From contig NWUY0304793956.1 of NCBI GenBank assembly GCA_004151065.3, positions 1 to 16,019 of the forward strand: a DNA stretch of 16,019 bases, in the 5' to 3' direction. The stretch comes from Larix sibirica (taxonomy: Eukaryota > Streptophyta > Pinopsida > Pinales > Pinaceae). Under the pieces are notes generated by a model that did no database searches, was not told the origin of the DNA, and worked only from the letters and a program-made list of their open reading frames with translations. Of this stretch, positions 1-10,490 are shown one piece after another; the first letter of the stretch is position 1, and each line of letters begins with the position of its first letter. The position numbers were made by a program, and so were the translations under genes.

Positions 1-171
1 CTATTTTTGGGGTTTTACTTTGTGACATTGTATTTGGTGATCATTCTATCTCTGAGGAAGTTGCGGGGTTTTCTCCTTTATGGTTTCCCCGATGAAATGC
101 TTTGTGTCTCTTGTCTTTATGCTGTGCTTGTTATTCTCTCAGTAAGATCCTAGATAATCATTGTTTAAAAG
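1..171. other. Window-edge stretch with no supported gene
   Basis: No LINE coding similarity is visible here on the minus strand, although an intact LINE of this type would continue into RNase H. On the plus strand, frame 1 is open from the window edge to a TAG at 151-153 and frame 3 to a TGA at 93-95. A GTAAGA resembling a splice donor starts near 140. Both open frames are short and I recognise neither product. This may be host sequence beyond a rearrangement that removed the LINE 3' end, or possibly part of an exon cut by the window edge. Confidence 0.3.
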
Positions 172-3100
172 TTAAAAATCTAACATCCAAAACCGATGAA
201 TCATAGTCTCCCAAACTAGCGCATATGTGTGTAAAACCAACCATAAAAATAACTTCATTTTTAGTGGACATTGAAAATTCCATAAAATAGAATTCCACCA
301 CGATGGCTCAAGATGTTCTTCATCAGCCCGGATAGCATTGTAATGCCTCTTCGGAGTGTAAAAACCATCATTTGCATTTTTGGACCAAACAAGAGAATCT
401 ATATTATCCGATAGGAATATGTGAGATCCTTTAAATATTTGATGAAATGACCCCAAACTTGACAGTCCTCCTCCCCTTCCAGTCCCATATCCATTGTGCT
501 CATCCATAGATGATTAGATAAATGCAAATAATGCCCAAACCAATATGACTTAAAAAAGAGAAATCTAGATTCTGTAGATAGATCAACATATGATCAGGCA
601 ATTTATGAGCCGTAGTACAACCCACCCAAGGATCTTGTCCAAGTCGAACTAATCTATTGTTTCCAACCTTACATTGAAGTCCTGAGCTAGTGACATCAAA
701 ATCTTTTATATATTCCCTCCACATAGTTGAGTCAAATCTATACCTCTTATCAAGCCTTCTGATCCATTCTTCAATAGTAAACAAATGGATATATTTATTG
801 ATCACCACTTTTGCCTAAAGACCTTCCCCCTTAATAATCCTTCCGATACCTTTGGCTATCAAGGCCCGGGCAACTTAGCAGTGAGGATTCTTCATACCCC
901 ACCTGCCCATATCTTTAGGAAAAGAAATTTTGTCCCATGTAATTCGGGCAAAAGATTTATCTTTAGAATTCCCTTTCCACGGAAATTAATAACTCAAATT
1001 TCGGATTTGATCAAGATTTCCCACCGATACATAGGCTAGGGAAGACCAATATACTATAATGGCTTCAAGAACTGATTTCATAAGAACAAATCTGTCACCA
1101 CGAGTCAACCACTTGTTGCACCACAAGTGAATCTTATTCTCTATATTTGCGATCAACCAAGCCTAGTCCCTTATGTAATAATCATTGGGGTTCAAGATGA
1201 ATCCTAGATAACTAAGCTCATATTATACTTTCACTTCTTCCAAGTCAAATAAGGAGAGCATTCATTCAATATTTTCCCGTGGAAAATTCATCACCGAAAC
1301 AGTAGATTTCCTTCCATTAACCTGCATACCTGAAGCCTAGAAAAAGGTCCATCAATTCTTTGAATTTCATAAAATCCCTCCTGGATCCATCTTAGAAAAG
1401 GAGAATATCATCTACGGAAAGAAGATGTGAAATATATATATTCTTAGCCACCTTAATGCCATGAATAACGCCATTAGAACGAGCATGTGAAATGGACCTA
1501 CTGATACCTTCTATCACCATAATGAAGAGCAAGGGATCTAGGGAGCATCCATGTCTAAGGCCCCTACCAGATCTAAATAATTGAGAAGCAGAACCATTGA
1601 TTTGTATAGCAAAAGAAATCGAGAAGACACATGAGAAGATCCAATTTACAAACTATAGATTGAAGCCTACCTGGACCGGAATCAACCTAAGATATAACCA
1701 ATTGACCTTGTCATATGCCTTCGTGCATCACCTCTTGAGCAATGGCAATTACATCATGAATCTGCCTTCCTTTTAAGAAAACAAATTTCTCTTCAAAAAT
1801 TGATGTTGATAGTATGGGTTTAATTCTACTACCAATAATTATAGTATTCAATTTGTAGATACAATTGCATAAAGAGATAGGCCTAAAACTATCCCACTTT
1901 GACACATTATCCACCTTAGGGATGAGAGCTATAAATGTGGGATTAAAAGCTGCAAGTATTCTCCCCTTAATTATTGATTCCTCTATGACTACTAACAGGT
2001 CTTAATCAAATAGCTCCATAAAGCCACTGAAAAATTCCATACACCATCCATCCGAGCTTGGACTTTTCTCCTTTTGGATGGATTGAATAGCCTATTTTAA
2101 TTCTTCCATACTAACCTCCTCCATGATCTCTTGATTCTGTACCTCATCAACCATTGTAGGATAGACATCCATAATTCTAATCATTTTATCAACTGATACT
2201 CTTTCATCTTCTTTCTACTGATTTTTGAAATGTGTCACCCCAACTTTGGCTAGATCCTAGAAACCTGTCACTTGTGAACCCTCATCATCTTCAATCTTAG
2301 TGTGATTCCGATGCTTAACAAAATTATGGAATTATTTCGTATTATAATCACCTTTTTAATCCAAATGGCCCTACTCTTTAGATGCCAGGTGGCTTCTTTC
2401 TCATCCAAGATTTTAGTACATATGATTTCCAACTCGACAATATGTCTTGTCTGGTCTATAGTGGAAAAGCCATATTTGATATACTCATGAAATAAGTCCA
2501 AAGAGTCTTCAATCCTTTTGAGCTCCAGATGCAACCTTGATTTTCTTCCGCCAGCCCAGGCAATGGATTTATCTTTGATCCTCTTTAGGTTATACAAAAA
2601 GTGTAGGCCAACCGAAGCATGCCTACCAACATCAAAAGGAACACAATTACTTCTAACAATATGAAGATATTCATCATCTTCCAACTAGCATGCATTAAAC
2701 TTAAAATAATTGGGGGGTTTTGGATGTGCATCTCTATCTCCATAAAGATGGGAAAGTGATCCAAGTTCCCCCCCTCCCCCACCCATTGTCTAAAATTAGC
2801 ACCAGATTGTAGCAACACTTCATTAATCAAGAATATGTCGAGCCTCTTGGAAATTCTGTCAGCTCCTGCTCTTTTATTCCACAAGGTAGGTATGATGGAT
2901 ATAGGATGAATGTAGAACAGGGAATTCTCATCAAGTCTATGAAGGAAATAATCAAGCAATGGGTCCTTTGGTGCATTTGGCCCCCAAATCTCACCATCTC
3001 CCAAAGAGAGATTAATATCCCTGTCAAGGATAACTTTGTCCCCATTAAGTAAGACAGAATCAAGAAGCTTTTTCCAAAATGTAACCCTATTATGATATGC

Positions 3101-3419
3101 CCCATATATATTAACAATATGGAAGGAAAGCCCTATCTCTTGAGAAAAAGAACAGTTCCAATACCAGAATTAATGGCCCATATATTAGTACAGAGCATCA
3201 ACTTAGAGTTCCAACCTCTGATAAGACCTATAGACTTTCCCAAAGCATCCACATTTACAAAGTCCTATCCAGGAAGTAGAAGCTTCAGGTCATTAACAAT
3301 ATCATCACCACATGCCATGGATTCTTCTAACAATAATACGAAAGGATTTTTAGAAAAATGAGTCACTTTAAAGCCAACTTTTTAGAGGTAAGCCCTAACC
3401 CTTTGATTTTTAGAGACAT
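172..3419 (-). pseudogene. LINE A ORF2 remnant (endonuclease, reverse transcriptase, start of zinc-binding segment)
   Basis: The frame begins with the ATG at 3417-3419 (MSLKIKGLGL), matching the endonuclease opening NIRGLG. Stops follow within 20 and 35 codons. Later endonuclease motifs are clear: a degenerate GD.N region (DINLSLGDGEIWGPNA), RISKRLDIFLI, and an SDH motif that has become LDH (2756-2764). Reverse transcriptase pieces include FRPISLCNCIYKL and RQIHDVIAIAQEVMH (1914-1722), KAYDKVNW (1698-1721), RHGCS (1542-1556) in place of RQGC, and VDD (1407-1415). The thumb region near 1100-1040 reads WLTRGDRFVLMKSVLEAI. Frames at 808-500 and 507-172 carry the linker and the start of the zf-RVT-like segment (WNFQCPLKMKLFLWLVLH). 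No RNase H is seen. The catalytic Asp of RT motif A is lost through a small deletion. Confidence 0.85.
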
Positions 3420-5620
3420 TAAGTGCATTGGGTTACCTCAGTCTAGGGATGACTAGCTCTAAGAGTCCCTACAATCATTTTTTTTTTCTTCCTACTCTTA
3501 CGTCTTGGAAAACTTGTTCATGGGCCAAGACCATAAAGGATCTTCTGCCCCTTAAATGTCGAGCGGATATTAGATGGTCTTGTATTAATCCTCCCCTCAT
3601 CCCAATCCCACCCTTAACCTTTGATCTAGTCCTTGGTCTCAAATCATTACAAGAAATCTCAGGAGTTATGCAATGATGATCCTTCCTTGAAGACCCACAA
3701 TCAACTCGTTGTTCGATGTTACAAGACAAATTGGAAATGATGGGACTATCTTCCACAATATTACCACATAAAATGCCTAGATGAATAGTGAGTGAATCTA
3801 TAGAATCAACGAAAATAGGAGACAACTCATCATATATAGACCCAGGGTTAGAACCCAATTCCCTAGATACCAAAAGATTGACATCAACATGTTGCATTTG
3901 ATTCCCAGGCTGTTGTCGTGGTAAGGCATTCCTCACAGGCATGATCAAACCAATATCATAACCATGTAAGATTGATCAAAAGACTTGTGTCCATACATAT
4001 CATATACCATACATATCATATAAGATGGAGAGATGATGCACACCATCCTTACGATCCCATAAGTCCATCATATGGTCAAAATCCATTGCCTTCAGATGAT
4101 TTCATAATGGGCACTTATGAATCATCTTTCCAAAAGGAGTCCTGGCTGAAACCCTCCTCTTGGCAAAGGGAAAAAATACATGAGGGTGACCTACTATCCT
4201 GGAATCTGGGAGTTGAGAACGGATAATAACAAGGGAGGTTGATCGAAATAACCCTTTTCTACCAAGTTTCTCCCAAAATCTTAACATGAGATCTATCAAG
4301 ACCTCTAAGCATGGAATACATGAGCATATAGGGACAATCAATAGAAGGTATCACCCCATAAATAGAGCCATGACTGGAAAAAAGTGGAAAAGGGATCAAG
4401 GATGACTAAGCAGAAGGAATACATAACATACCCAATGGAGACAAGACATGAAACCCCTTAAATGAAGGAGTGACTGAGTTGAACTGTTGAGTAAAAGAAT
4501 GATCACCTTAGATCTTGTAGAGCCCCTTAACTGAAGTATCCAAGTCAAAACTCTGAGAATGATGCGTGTACCGCTTTGAGGTCGTCATCGTCTTTGATAC
4601 TGTTCCATATGTAGTAGAATTAGACCCAACTTCAATGGAACAGTTCTTTTTGGAGGACACATTAGTCAGAGCCCTAGTGTTGATACCCTCTTTCTTTTTC
4701 CAATGTCCCATCCAAAAAGGTAAACAACACTCCTTAACCAGATGGTCCAATGAATGGCAACGACTGCATCTGAAAGGTAGACCATAATAGTCTAACATCT
4801 GAGTGAAAGAATGGCTCCCAACATAAATACTCAAATCTGCCAACAAACCCTCACGTAGGTCTATCTCGACTAGTATCCGGGCCATGGTCCTAATGCTCGA
4901 AACCTGATAACTCACATCGGCCGATACATAGGTTCCCAACAGAGAACCTATCCTACTAAAGATTTCAAGTGTTTAGAGCTTCGGGGGAAAGCTAGGTAAT
5001 TTTACACAAATCAATTGAGTGTATGATTTAGACCTTTTTGCATAAAAAAAAGTAGTCTAGCGTTGAAGTTTCAATGGTGCAGAGTTCCAAATCCAGACAC
5101 CATTCAATAGGGTATGGGTATCATCCACGTATCATCCGATCACAGAAGGATAACCCACAAACACCCTCGAGCCAGAGAATAATAGGTAGGCATATATCCA
5201 AGTAGGCCTAACCAGTTTTCATGAATCCATCTCTTGAAAGAGGTTAGACTCATACGACGGCCCGGATTATGACCAAACAAAGCTGTGTTTGCCATCATAT
5301 GGATTGCATTCATAGGGATGTTTGCACCCAGAGCCAAGTTAATCTCTGTGGATTTATGCTTAATCTTCTTCCATTTCTTTGGAGGCCTAGCCACTTCTCC
5401 TACCTGAGCAAAGTTACTCTTAGGTTCCACCCCATCCAAATCAAAACCCTACCAACATTGTTGGGGCTATGCATGTCTGAATGCACAAAATTCAGGGGAA
5501 AATGAGGTAATTTTAGTCTGGGAGAAGTAGTGGTGGGGATAGTGTGATGGAAGGTGCTCCCAACGAAAAAAAATCCCAAGAAAAGAGGCTCATATGACCG
5601 CCTCCACTAGTCAAATCCAT
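3418..5620 (-). pseudogene. LINE A ORF1 remnant (DUF4283-like plus CCHC zinc knuckle)
   Basis: In LINEs of this type ORF1 is the RNA-binding protein that coats the element RNA. A plausible start is the ATG at 5618-5620, which opens a short frame (MDLTSGGG...). The frame around 5439-5140 includes RRMSLTSFKRWIHENW. The frame at 4939-4508 includes MARILVEIDL and then a C-x2-C-x4-H-x4-C knuckle (CSRCHSLDHLVKEC, 4727-4768). A further frame at 4341-4102 and a polar tail at 3948-3475 follow. Just upstream of 4939 the alternate frame reads KLPSFPPKL and EIFSRIGSLLG, the end of a DUF4283-like domain, so there are several frameshifts and stops. The final TAA overlaps the ORF2 ATG (TAATG, 3417-3421). 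The assignment is firm; the exact start is not. Confidence 0.75.
3991..4022. repeat. Perfect 16-bp tandem duplication (two copies)
   Basis: The unit CCATACATATCATATA occurs at 3991-4006 and again at 4007-4022 with no mismatch. It lies inside the decayed ORF1 tail of LINE A. An exact duplication in such a mutated element suggests recent replication slippage. No function is implied. Confidence 0.9.
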
Positions 5621-5880
5621 AATGAATATAATAAGAGGGCCTCAAACAGTGAAAGTCATATGAAAAATAGACAAGAATAACAAAGATCCCTAGGAGAACA
5701 CTGACAAGACGGTCACGCCATAGAACACAAAGGTAATTAAGTGAGCACTAATGAGGGATTTTAAGACCCAAAGAGAAAGTAGTACATCAAAAACCATCTC
5801 AGGGGAGCTCACCAAAGAAGCCCAAGGAACTTCCTTCACCAAAACCAACTCTACACCGATAGGAAGCGCCTCCATACCTC

Positions 5881-6176
5881 ATGATTCCACCATAATTACC
5901 CCAACATCATAGAGAAAACAGAGCTTCCATTGATCCCTTGGATCAATGCACTATTGAGAAGATAAGATGAGTTGTATTTGACATTTGGAACAATTTGTTT
6001 TTTAACCTTTTACTTTATGTTGAGCCATTCTTACTAAACTAAAATATAATATCTTTTGGTATGGGTTACAGTGCTTTGTGTGACAACTAATATTCTTTAC
6101 AGCAATTTGACAAGAAGTGACCACTTTAATTTCAATAAATAATTATTTTTTATTGTCTCCTACTATGTAAAAGAGT
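5881..6176. other. Spacer between LINE A and LINE B; no gene
   Basis: This 300-bp AT-rich stretch holds the uncertain 5' end of LINE A (somewhere before about 6000) and pre-existing sequence into which LINE B inserted. I see no coding frame or RNA gene. Joined across LINE B through one copy of the 13-bp duplication, it would have been continuous with the AT-rich sequence starting at 12648. Confidence 0.5.
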
Positions 6177-6189
6177 GAACAACATATAT
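6177..6189 (+). repeat. LINE B target-site duplication, 3'-side copy
   Basis: The 13-bp sequence GAACAACATATAT here is identical to 12635-12647. On the plus strand it is followed at once by a T-run (the LINE A-tail in reverse). This is the arrangement expected for target-primed insertion of a minus-strand LINE. Confidence 0.88.
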
Positions 6190-6190
6190 A

Positions 6191-6197
6191 TTTTTTT
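6191..6197 (-). other. LINE B poly(A) tail (T-run on the plus strand)
   Basis: Seven Ts directly adjoin the left target duplication, reading as an A-tail at the 3' end of the minus-strand element. It is short, as in an older insertion whose tail has shrunk. One extra A/T step separates it from the duplication, probably slippage in the neighbouring AT repeat. Confidence 0.75.
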
Positions 6198-6375
6198 CCA
6201 GTGAAAAAAAGCATACTATTCATATTCACTTTTGAATCAAATAGTACATGATATCAGTATAGTTACTATTCTTCCATCCACCTCTCAAACAAAGAGTATT
6301 TCAGAAAATTCAAAAAAATATTTACAGCAAAGCCAAAAAACAGACATAAGGATTTCCTTGGCAAACTTAGCATGA
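6198..6375 (-). other. LINE B 3' UTR
   Basis: This stretch lies between the ORF2 stop (6376-6378) and the A-tail. It is AT-rich with several homopolymer runs and no reading frame of note. In related elements the 3' end is where reverse transcription starts. No stem-loop stands out by eye. Confidence 0.65.
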
Positions 6376-9300
6376 TCATCTCAGAAAATAACAGCTGCTA
6401 GAATCAATCAGTTGATTCTCGCAAAATTCCTCCCAAAATAAAAGTCCATCATCACCTTCCAAAGCTTGTTTTGAAAGTAGATCTGCCTGTGAGTTATGTT
6501 CTCGAAATATATGATCCAAGGTGACCTCCCCCAACTTACGTAGTTCTTCCTTATTTCTATCACACCAACCAGTCAAATTTAATACATTAAGATCAAACTC
6601 CCCCCTAGCCCACTTAATGGTAACTCGAGAGTCACCAAAAATCTTTACATTTACCAAGCCAAAAATGTTTGCCACCTTTGCAACACACCATAAGGCAACA
6701 AGTTCTGCCTTCATATTCGTGCCTCTGCCACAATTCATTTTAATCGTGAAATAGTGATCATAATTAAGAAATATGACACCTCCTACACCACAAACACCCA
6801 TATTAGCAACACCATCAAAAAATAGTACTGGATTAAATACCACAAGATCAAAATTTCCAATGTCTCGGAGAGCCCAAGGTTTCACTTCTTTCTGGAAGTT
6901 CAAATAATGACTGATGACAGTATTGTATGATTTTTCCAGATATGGTCTGGAGTCCTCAAATATCGCCTTATTCCTCATCCCCCAAACTACCCAGCAAATG
7001 AAAATAGGCAACGTCTTATAAGCTTTACAATGCAGTATCCAATGTTGCAATGATGTAACAATATTCTGACCTCCCCATCTTTCCGAGATATTAAAGATCT
7101 GATATATTTTCTCCCAAAGTTCCAATGTAAAATAACATTCCATAAACATATGCACAGTTGTTTCAACATTTCTTCTGCACAAAATGCACTGGCTGGGGCC
7201 GATCCAACCCAATGATGAGAGATTCTCCCATGTCTTCAATCTATCCTGTAATACAAACCAAAAGAAGCATTTTAGTTTAAGAGGTAGATGCCAATGCCAT
7301 ATTTTACCATACCACCAATGTCTTGGAAAGATACATCTCCTTTTAATCATGCATCTATAGGCAATACTAGCAGTCACAACCCCATTAGCTTCATTTCCTC
7401 CCTAGACTACCTTATCAGCTTCAGACTTAAGACGGATATCAGCAGCATTAAGGCCTTGCACATACTACTGCCATTCCATCGCAAGAAATGGAGACAGTTG
7501 AAGATCAGTATTCGTTCTCCAATAGCCATTCCCCCGATAATTTGCAATAGAATTCAGTGTGTAATGACCTGCAAATTTGAGCTTATATAGCAAGTTAGAT
7601 GATAATCTGTATGAATCATTCAACCCTAGTATGGGATCAATGTCGATTGCTACTTCTGCCCCTGAGCCAACTTTCCAACATAATTTATATGCCATCCATT
7701 TGTAAACTTTCATAAAGCCATTCCATATCAGAGAAACCCCCCTTACTTTCTTATCTGGATTCCTTAGCCAATGAGAGATCTCAATCTTAATATATTTCTG
7801 ATGGATAATCCTTGACCAGAGAGTATTACCAAAAATTGCACGCCAAAATCTCTTTAACCAAAGAGCCTCATTGAACGCTGACAGATCCTCAATGCCCCAT
7901 CCTCCTACCTCAAAAGGAAGAGAAATTTTTTCCCAGCCAATCATCACAAGACTTGATTTGTTAAGGCCACCCGTCCATAAGAAATTGAACATAAGTCTTC
8001 TGAGAGAATTTATCACAGAACATGGAATAGGTAATAAAGAAAACCAATATACCGGAGTACCCATCAAGACTGACTTAACCAAGGTAAGTTTACCTCCAAT
8101 TGACAATAGACGATATGTCCAATTGGAAATCCTGTTTTCAAACTTTTTGAGCAGCCACTCCCAGTCTTTAATCAAGTATCCATTAGGTTTAAGGTGAAAC
8201 CCAAGATAGGTAAAACCTTCGGCAATAATTCTGAACTTAAATGGCATCAAAGAGTGAAGCCCCATAATACGATCATTAGCAATAAGATTCCCATAAAAGC
8301 ATGATTTCTTCAGACTAACACACATTCCAGAGGCTTTACAAAATAATGAAATAATATCACGATAGTATCTCCATTCCGACAAAGTATCCAACCCTGCTAA
8401 TAAGACATCATCCACAAACAAGATATGTGTGATGTACAAGTCTTTGGAAATTTTGATACCACTAATCTTACCATCCAATTTTTCCTGAATAATCAATCTA
8501 CTAAGGCCCTCAATCACCAAAAGAAACAGCAATGGGGATAATGAGCATCCCTGCCGGATACCTCTGGAGAAGTTAAAAAAGGATGTAGGAGCTCCATTCA
8601 CTAGGACCGCAATATTCATAGTATCAACACAAGACATGATCCATCTAATTTCCAGAACTGGAACACCAATTTGTATCAGAACCAACAGGAGAAAATCCCA
8701 ATTTACTCTATCGTATGCCTTCTCAAGGTCCATTTTTCAGAAGTATGGATTTCTTCTTTCTACATTTGATAGAATGTAATAATTCCTGTGTAATCCCCAC
8801 AACATCATGAATTTGTCGATCCTGTAAGAAGCCGAACTGTTCCCTTGAAATATGTTTGGAGAGAACCGGTTTAAGTCTCCCAGCAATGATCTTTGAGACA
8901 ATCTTATAGGCCAAATTGCACAATGCAATAGGTCTGAATTCACCAAAATTCTTCGGATCATTCACTTTAGGGATCAATGTTATAAATGTAGAGTTTAATG
9001 CACCTGACAAATATCCCTCCATCCTAGTAAACTCCACCATTCTTCAATATCATCACCCATTATATCAAAGAAATGTAAAAAAATTTCCACAGTCCAGCCA
9101 TCTGGCCCAGGACTTTTTTCCTTAGCAAAAAGTTTAAGAGTCCTCTCCACCTCCTCAAGGGTAACATCCTGACATAAATCATCTGCATCCTCATTGTCAA
9201 AGAATCTAGGATAATGTTTAATCACCTGGAGCTGTGAATCAAGATCACAACCTAGATCCACAGAATAGATTTTCCTAAAATGTTTCAATGCCAAACCCTG

Positions 9301-10488
9301 TAATTCCTGTTGACTCGAGACTTCATTCCCCTCTGCATCAGATAACTTCTAGATAGTGTTATTGTTTCTTCTAGTCGAAGCAAAGGTGTGAAAGAACTTT
9401 GTATTGCTATCCCCAAAATTTACCGAAAGAGCTCTACTCTTAGGCCGCCATTCCTTCTCTTCCCTTAGATAAATCTCAGATTTCTCCTCCAATTTTTTCA
9501 GAATATCAAAATCTGTATTATCCAGAGGCTTATCTAATTGAAGTTTATAAAGATCTTGTAACTGTTCCTCCACCAACAAAAGTTTCTGTCTATCCAATTT
9601 CTTCCTCTCATGTATCTAACTAGTTACTTTTTGCTTAAACTTCTGTAATTTCTGGCAAATATTATCCACCGGATTAAGCTCAAAATTGTTACTAAGTTTC
9701 AACCAGCCCTCCTTAGCAAACTGTACAAAGTCATCTTGACTTAACCAAGAACAATCAAATTTGAATGGATAATTTTGCAAGAACACACAGTCTTCTAATT
9801 GAAAGAACACGGGCCAATGATCAGATATTTTATTCTTCCCCACCCATGTTCTATATCTGCCACAGGATTGCAGCAGTGATGCATGAACCAGGAACTTATC
9901 CAACCTCTTGTGGATACCATCCTGCCCACTTCTGCCATTAGTCCAGGCAGGAGTGTTCACCCCTATGACAACATCAATTAAGTCATTATTTATAAGAAAC
10001 TCAGTAAAGAAGTCACATAGAATATCCAAATTAGCTTTGACCCCCCAGATATCCTGTGCTAATCTGGTAAAGTTAAGATCACCCGCCACAATGATATTCT
10101 CCAGCCTCAATATCTTAGACGATTGCAACCCATTCCAGAAATCTTCTCGATTTTTATAAGGAGCATAACAATTTAATATATTCAGATGCAGATCATTCAT
10201 TTTACAAAAACCTTCCATCAATAAACCCCATTTTGTCCTATAGACAACAAATGAGTAAACCCTAGGGTCCCAGGAAGCCAGTAGACCCCCAAATAGCCCA
10301 TCCGAGATAATAGCAGTGATTTCCCACCTAGGGAGTATACCAGCAACTTTCGAGATAGAAAAACTGTCAACAGACATAGTTTCCTGCAGAAGTAAAATAT
10401 TCGGGCAAGTAGTAGCAATGAGATTGGAGAGGACCCTAGCTCGCACAGCCAACCCCAACCCTCTAATATTAAGTGTGCAAATAGACAT
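6376..10488 (-). pseudogene. LINE B ORF2: endonuclease, reverse transcriptase, zinc-binding segment and RNase H
   Basis: The frame starts at ATG 10486-10488 and spans about 1,370 codons. Endonuclease (residues 1 to about 235): N7 in LNIRGLG, E36 in LLLQET, D137 and N139 in VAGDLNF, KRLDKF 194-199, and SDH 222-224, all kept. Reverse transcriptase: FRPIALCNLAYKIVSK, RQIHDVVG, motif A MDLEKAYDRV (Asp 8728-8730), RQGCSLSP (from about 8554) and FVDD (8407-8418); the catalytic aspartates are present. zf-RVT-like segment: CILC-x8-H-x4-C at 7135-7188. RNase H: Asp 6814, Glu 6703, Asp 6631 and Asp 6481 in FFDG, MKAEL, FGDS and NSQAD, a complete D-E-D-D set. Breaks: TAG at 9616-9618, 9349-9351, 7465-7467 and 7402-7404; loss of one base near 9040; gain of one base in the A-run at 8733-8737. 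It can no longer make a full protein. Confidence 0.93.
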
Positions 10489-10490
10489 TA
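10486..10490 (-). promoter_or_regulatory. TAATG stop-start overlap between LINE B ORF1 and ORF2
   Basis: The ORF1 stop TAA (10490-10488) and the ORF2 start ATG (10488-10486) share one A. In some other non-LTR elements a UAAUG junction allows ribosomes to restart on ORF2 after finishing ORF1. That role here is inferred. LINE A has the same five bases at the equivalent place. Confidence 0.8.

Larger units (their letters stand above)
172..5880 (-). mobile_element. LINE A: old, decayed plant L1-type LINE lacking its 3' end
   Basis: Minus-strand fragments occur in the order expected for a plant LINE, read from high to low coordinates: ORF1 with a DUF4283-like region (about 5620-4800), CCHC knuckle (4727-4768), ORF1 tail (3948-3420), endonuclease (3419-2270), reverse transcriptase (about 2200-1000) and the start of the zinc-binding segment (507-172). 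Many stops and frame changes separate the fragments, so it is long dead. The right (5') boundary is uncertain, between about 5620 and 6000. The left side ends near 172 without RNase H or a poly(A) tail, so the 3' end was deleted or lies beyond a rearrangement. It differs enough from LINE B to be a separate family or subfamily. Confidence 0.9.

Noticed and set aside
1-153. Plus-strand open frames at the window edge as a host exon
   Set aside because: Two frames are open over short lengths, the products are unrecognised, and only one weak donor-like site is present.
3991-4022. CRISPR-like or satellite array
   Set aside because: Only two adjacent 16-bp copies with no spacer, in plant nuclear DNA. 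A slippage duplication is sufficient.
5690-5875. 61-codon minus-strand frame as a distinct gene upstream of LINE A ORF1
   Set aside because: It starts at a real ATG but resembles neither ORF1 nor another family, and it lies in the presumed LINE A 5' region; not enough to support a gene.
7871-8197. Plus-strand open frame across the RT thumb region, and similar ones at 7288-7590 and 9908-10159
   Set aside because: All are antisense to well-recognised LINE B ORF2 segments and have no domain signal.
7402-9618. TAG readthrough or stop-codon recoding in LINE B ORF2
   Set aside because: ORF1 also has a TAA and a frameshift, ORF2 has two frameshifts, and ORF1 and ORF2 both end at ordinary stops. 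Pseudogene decay explains this more simply.
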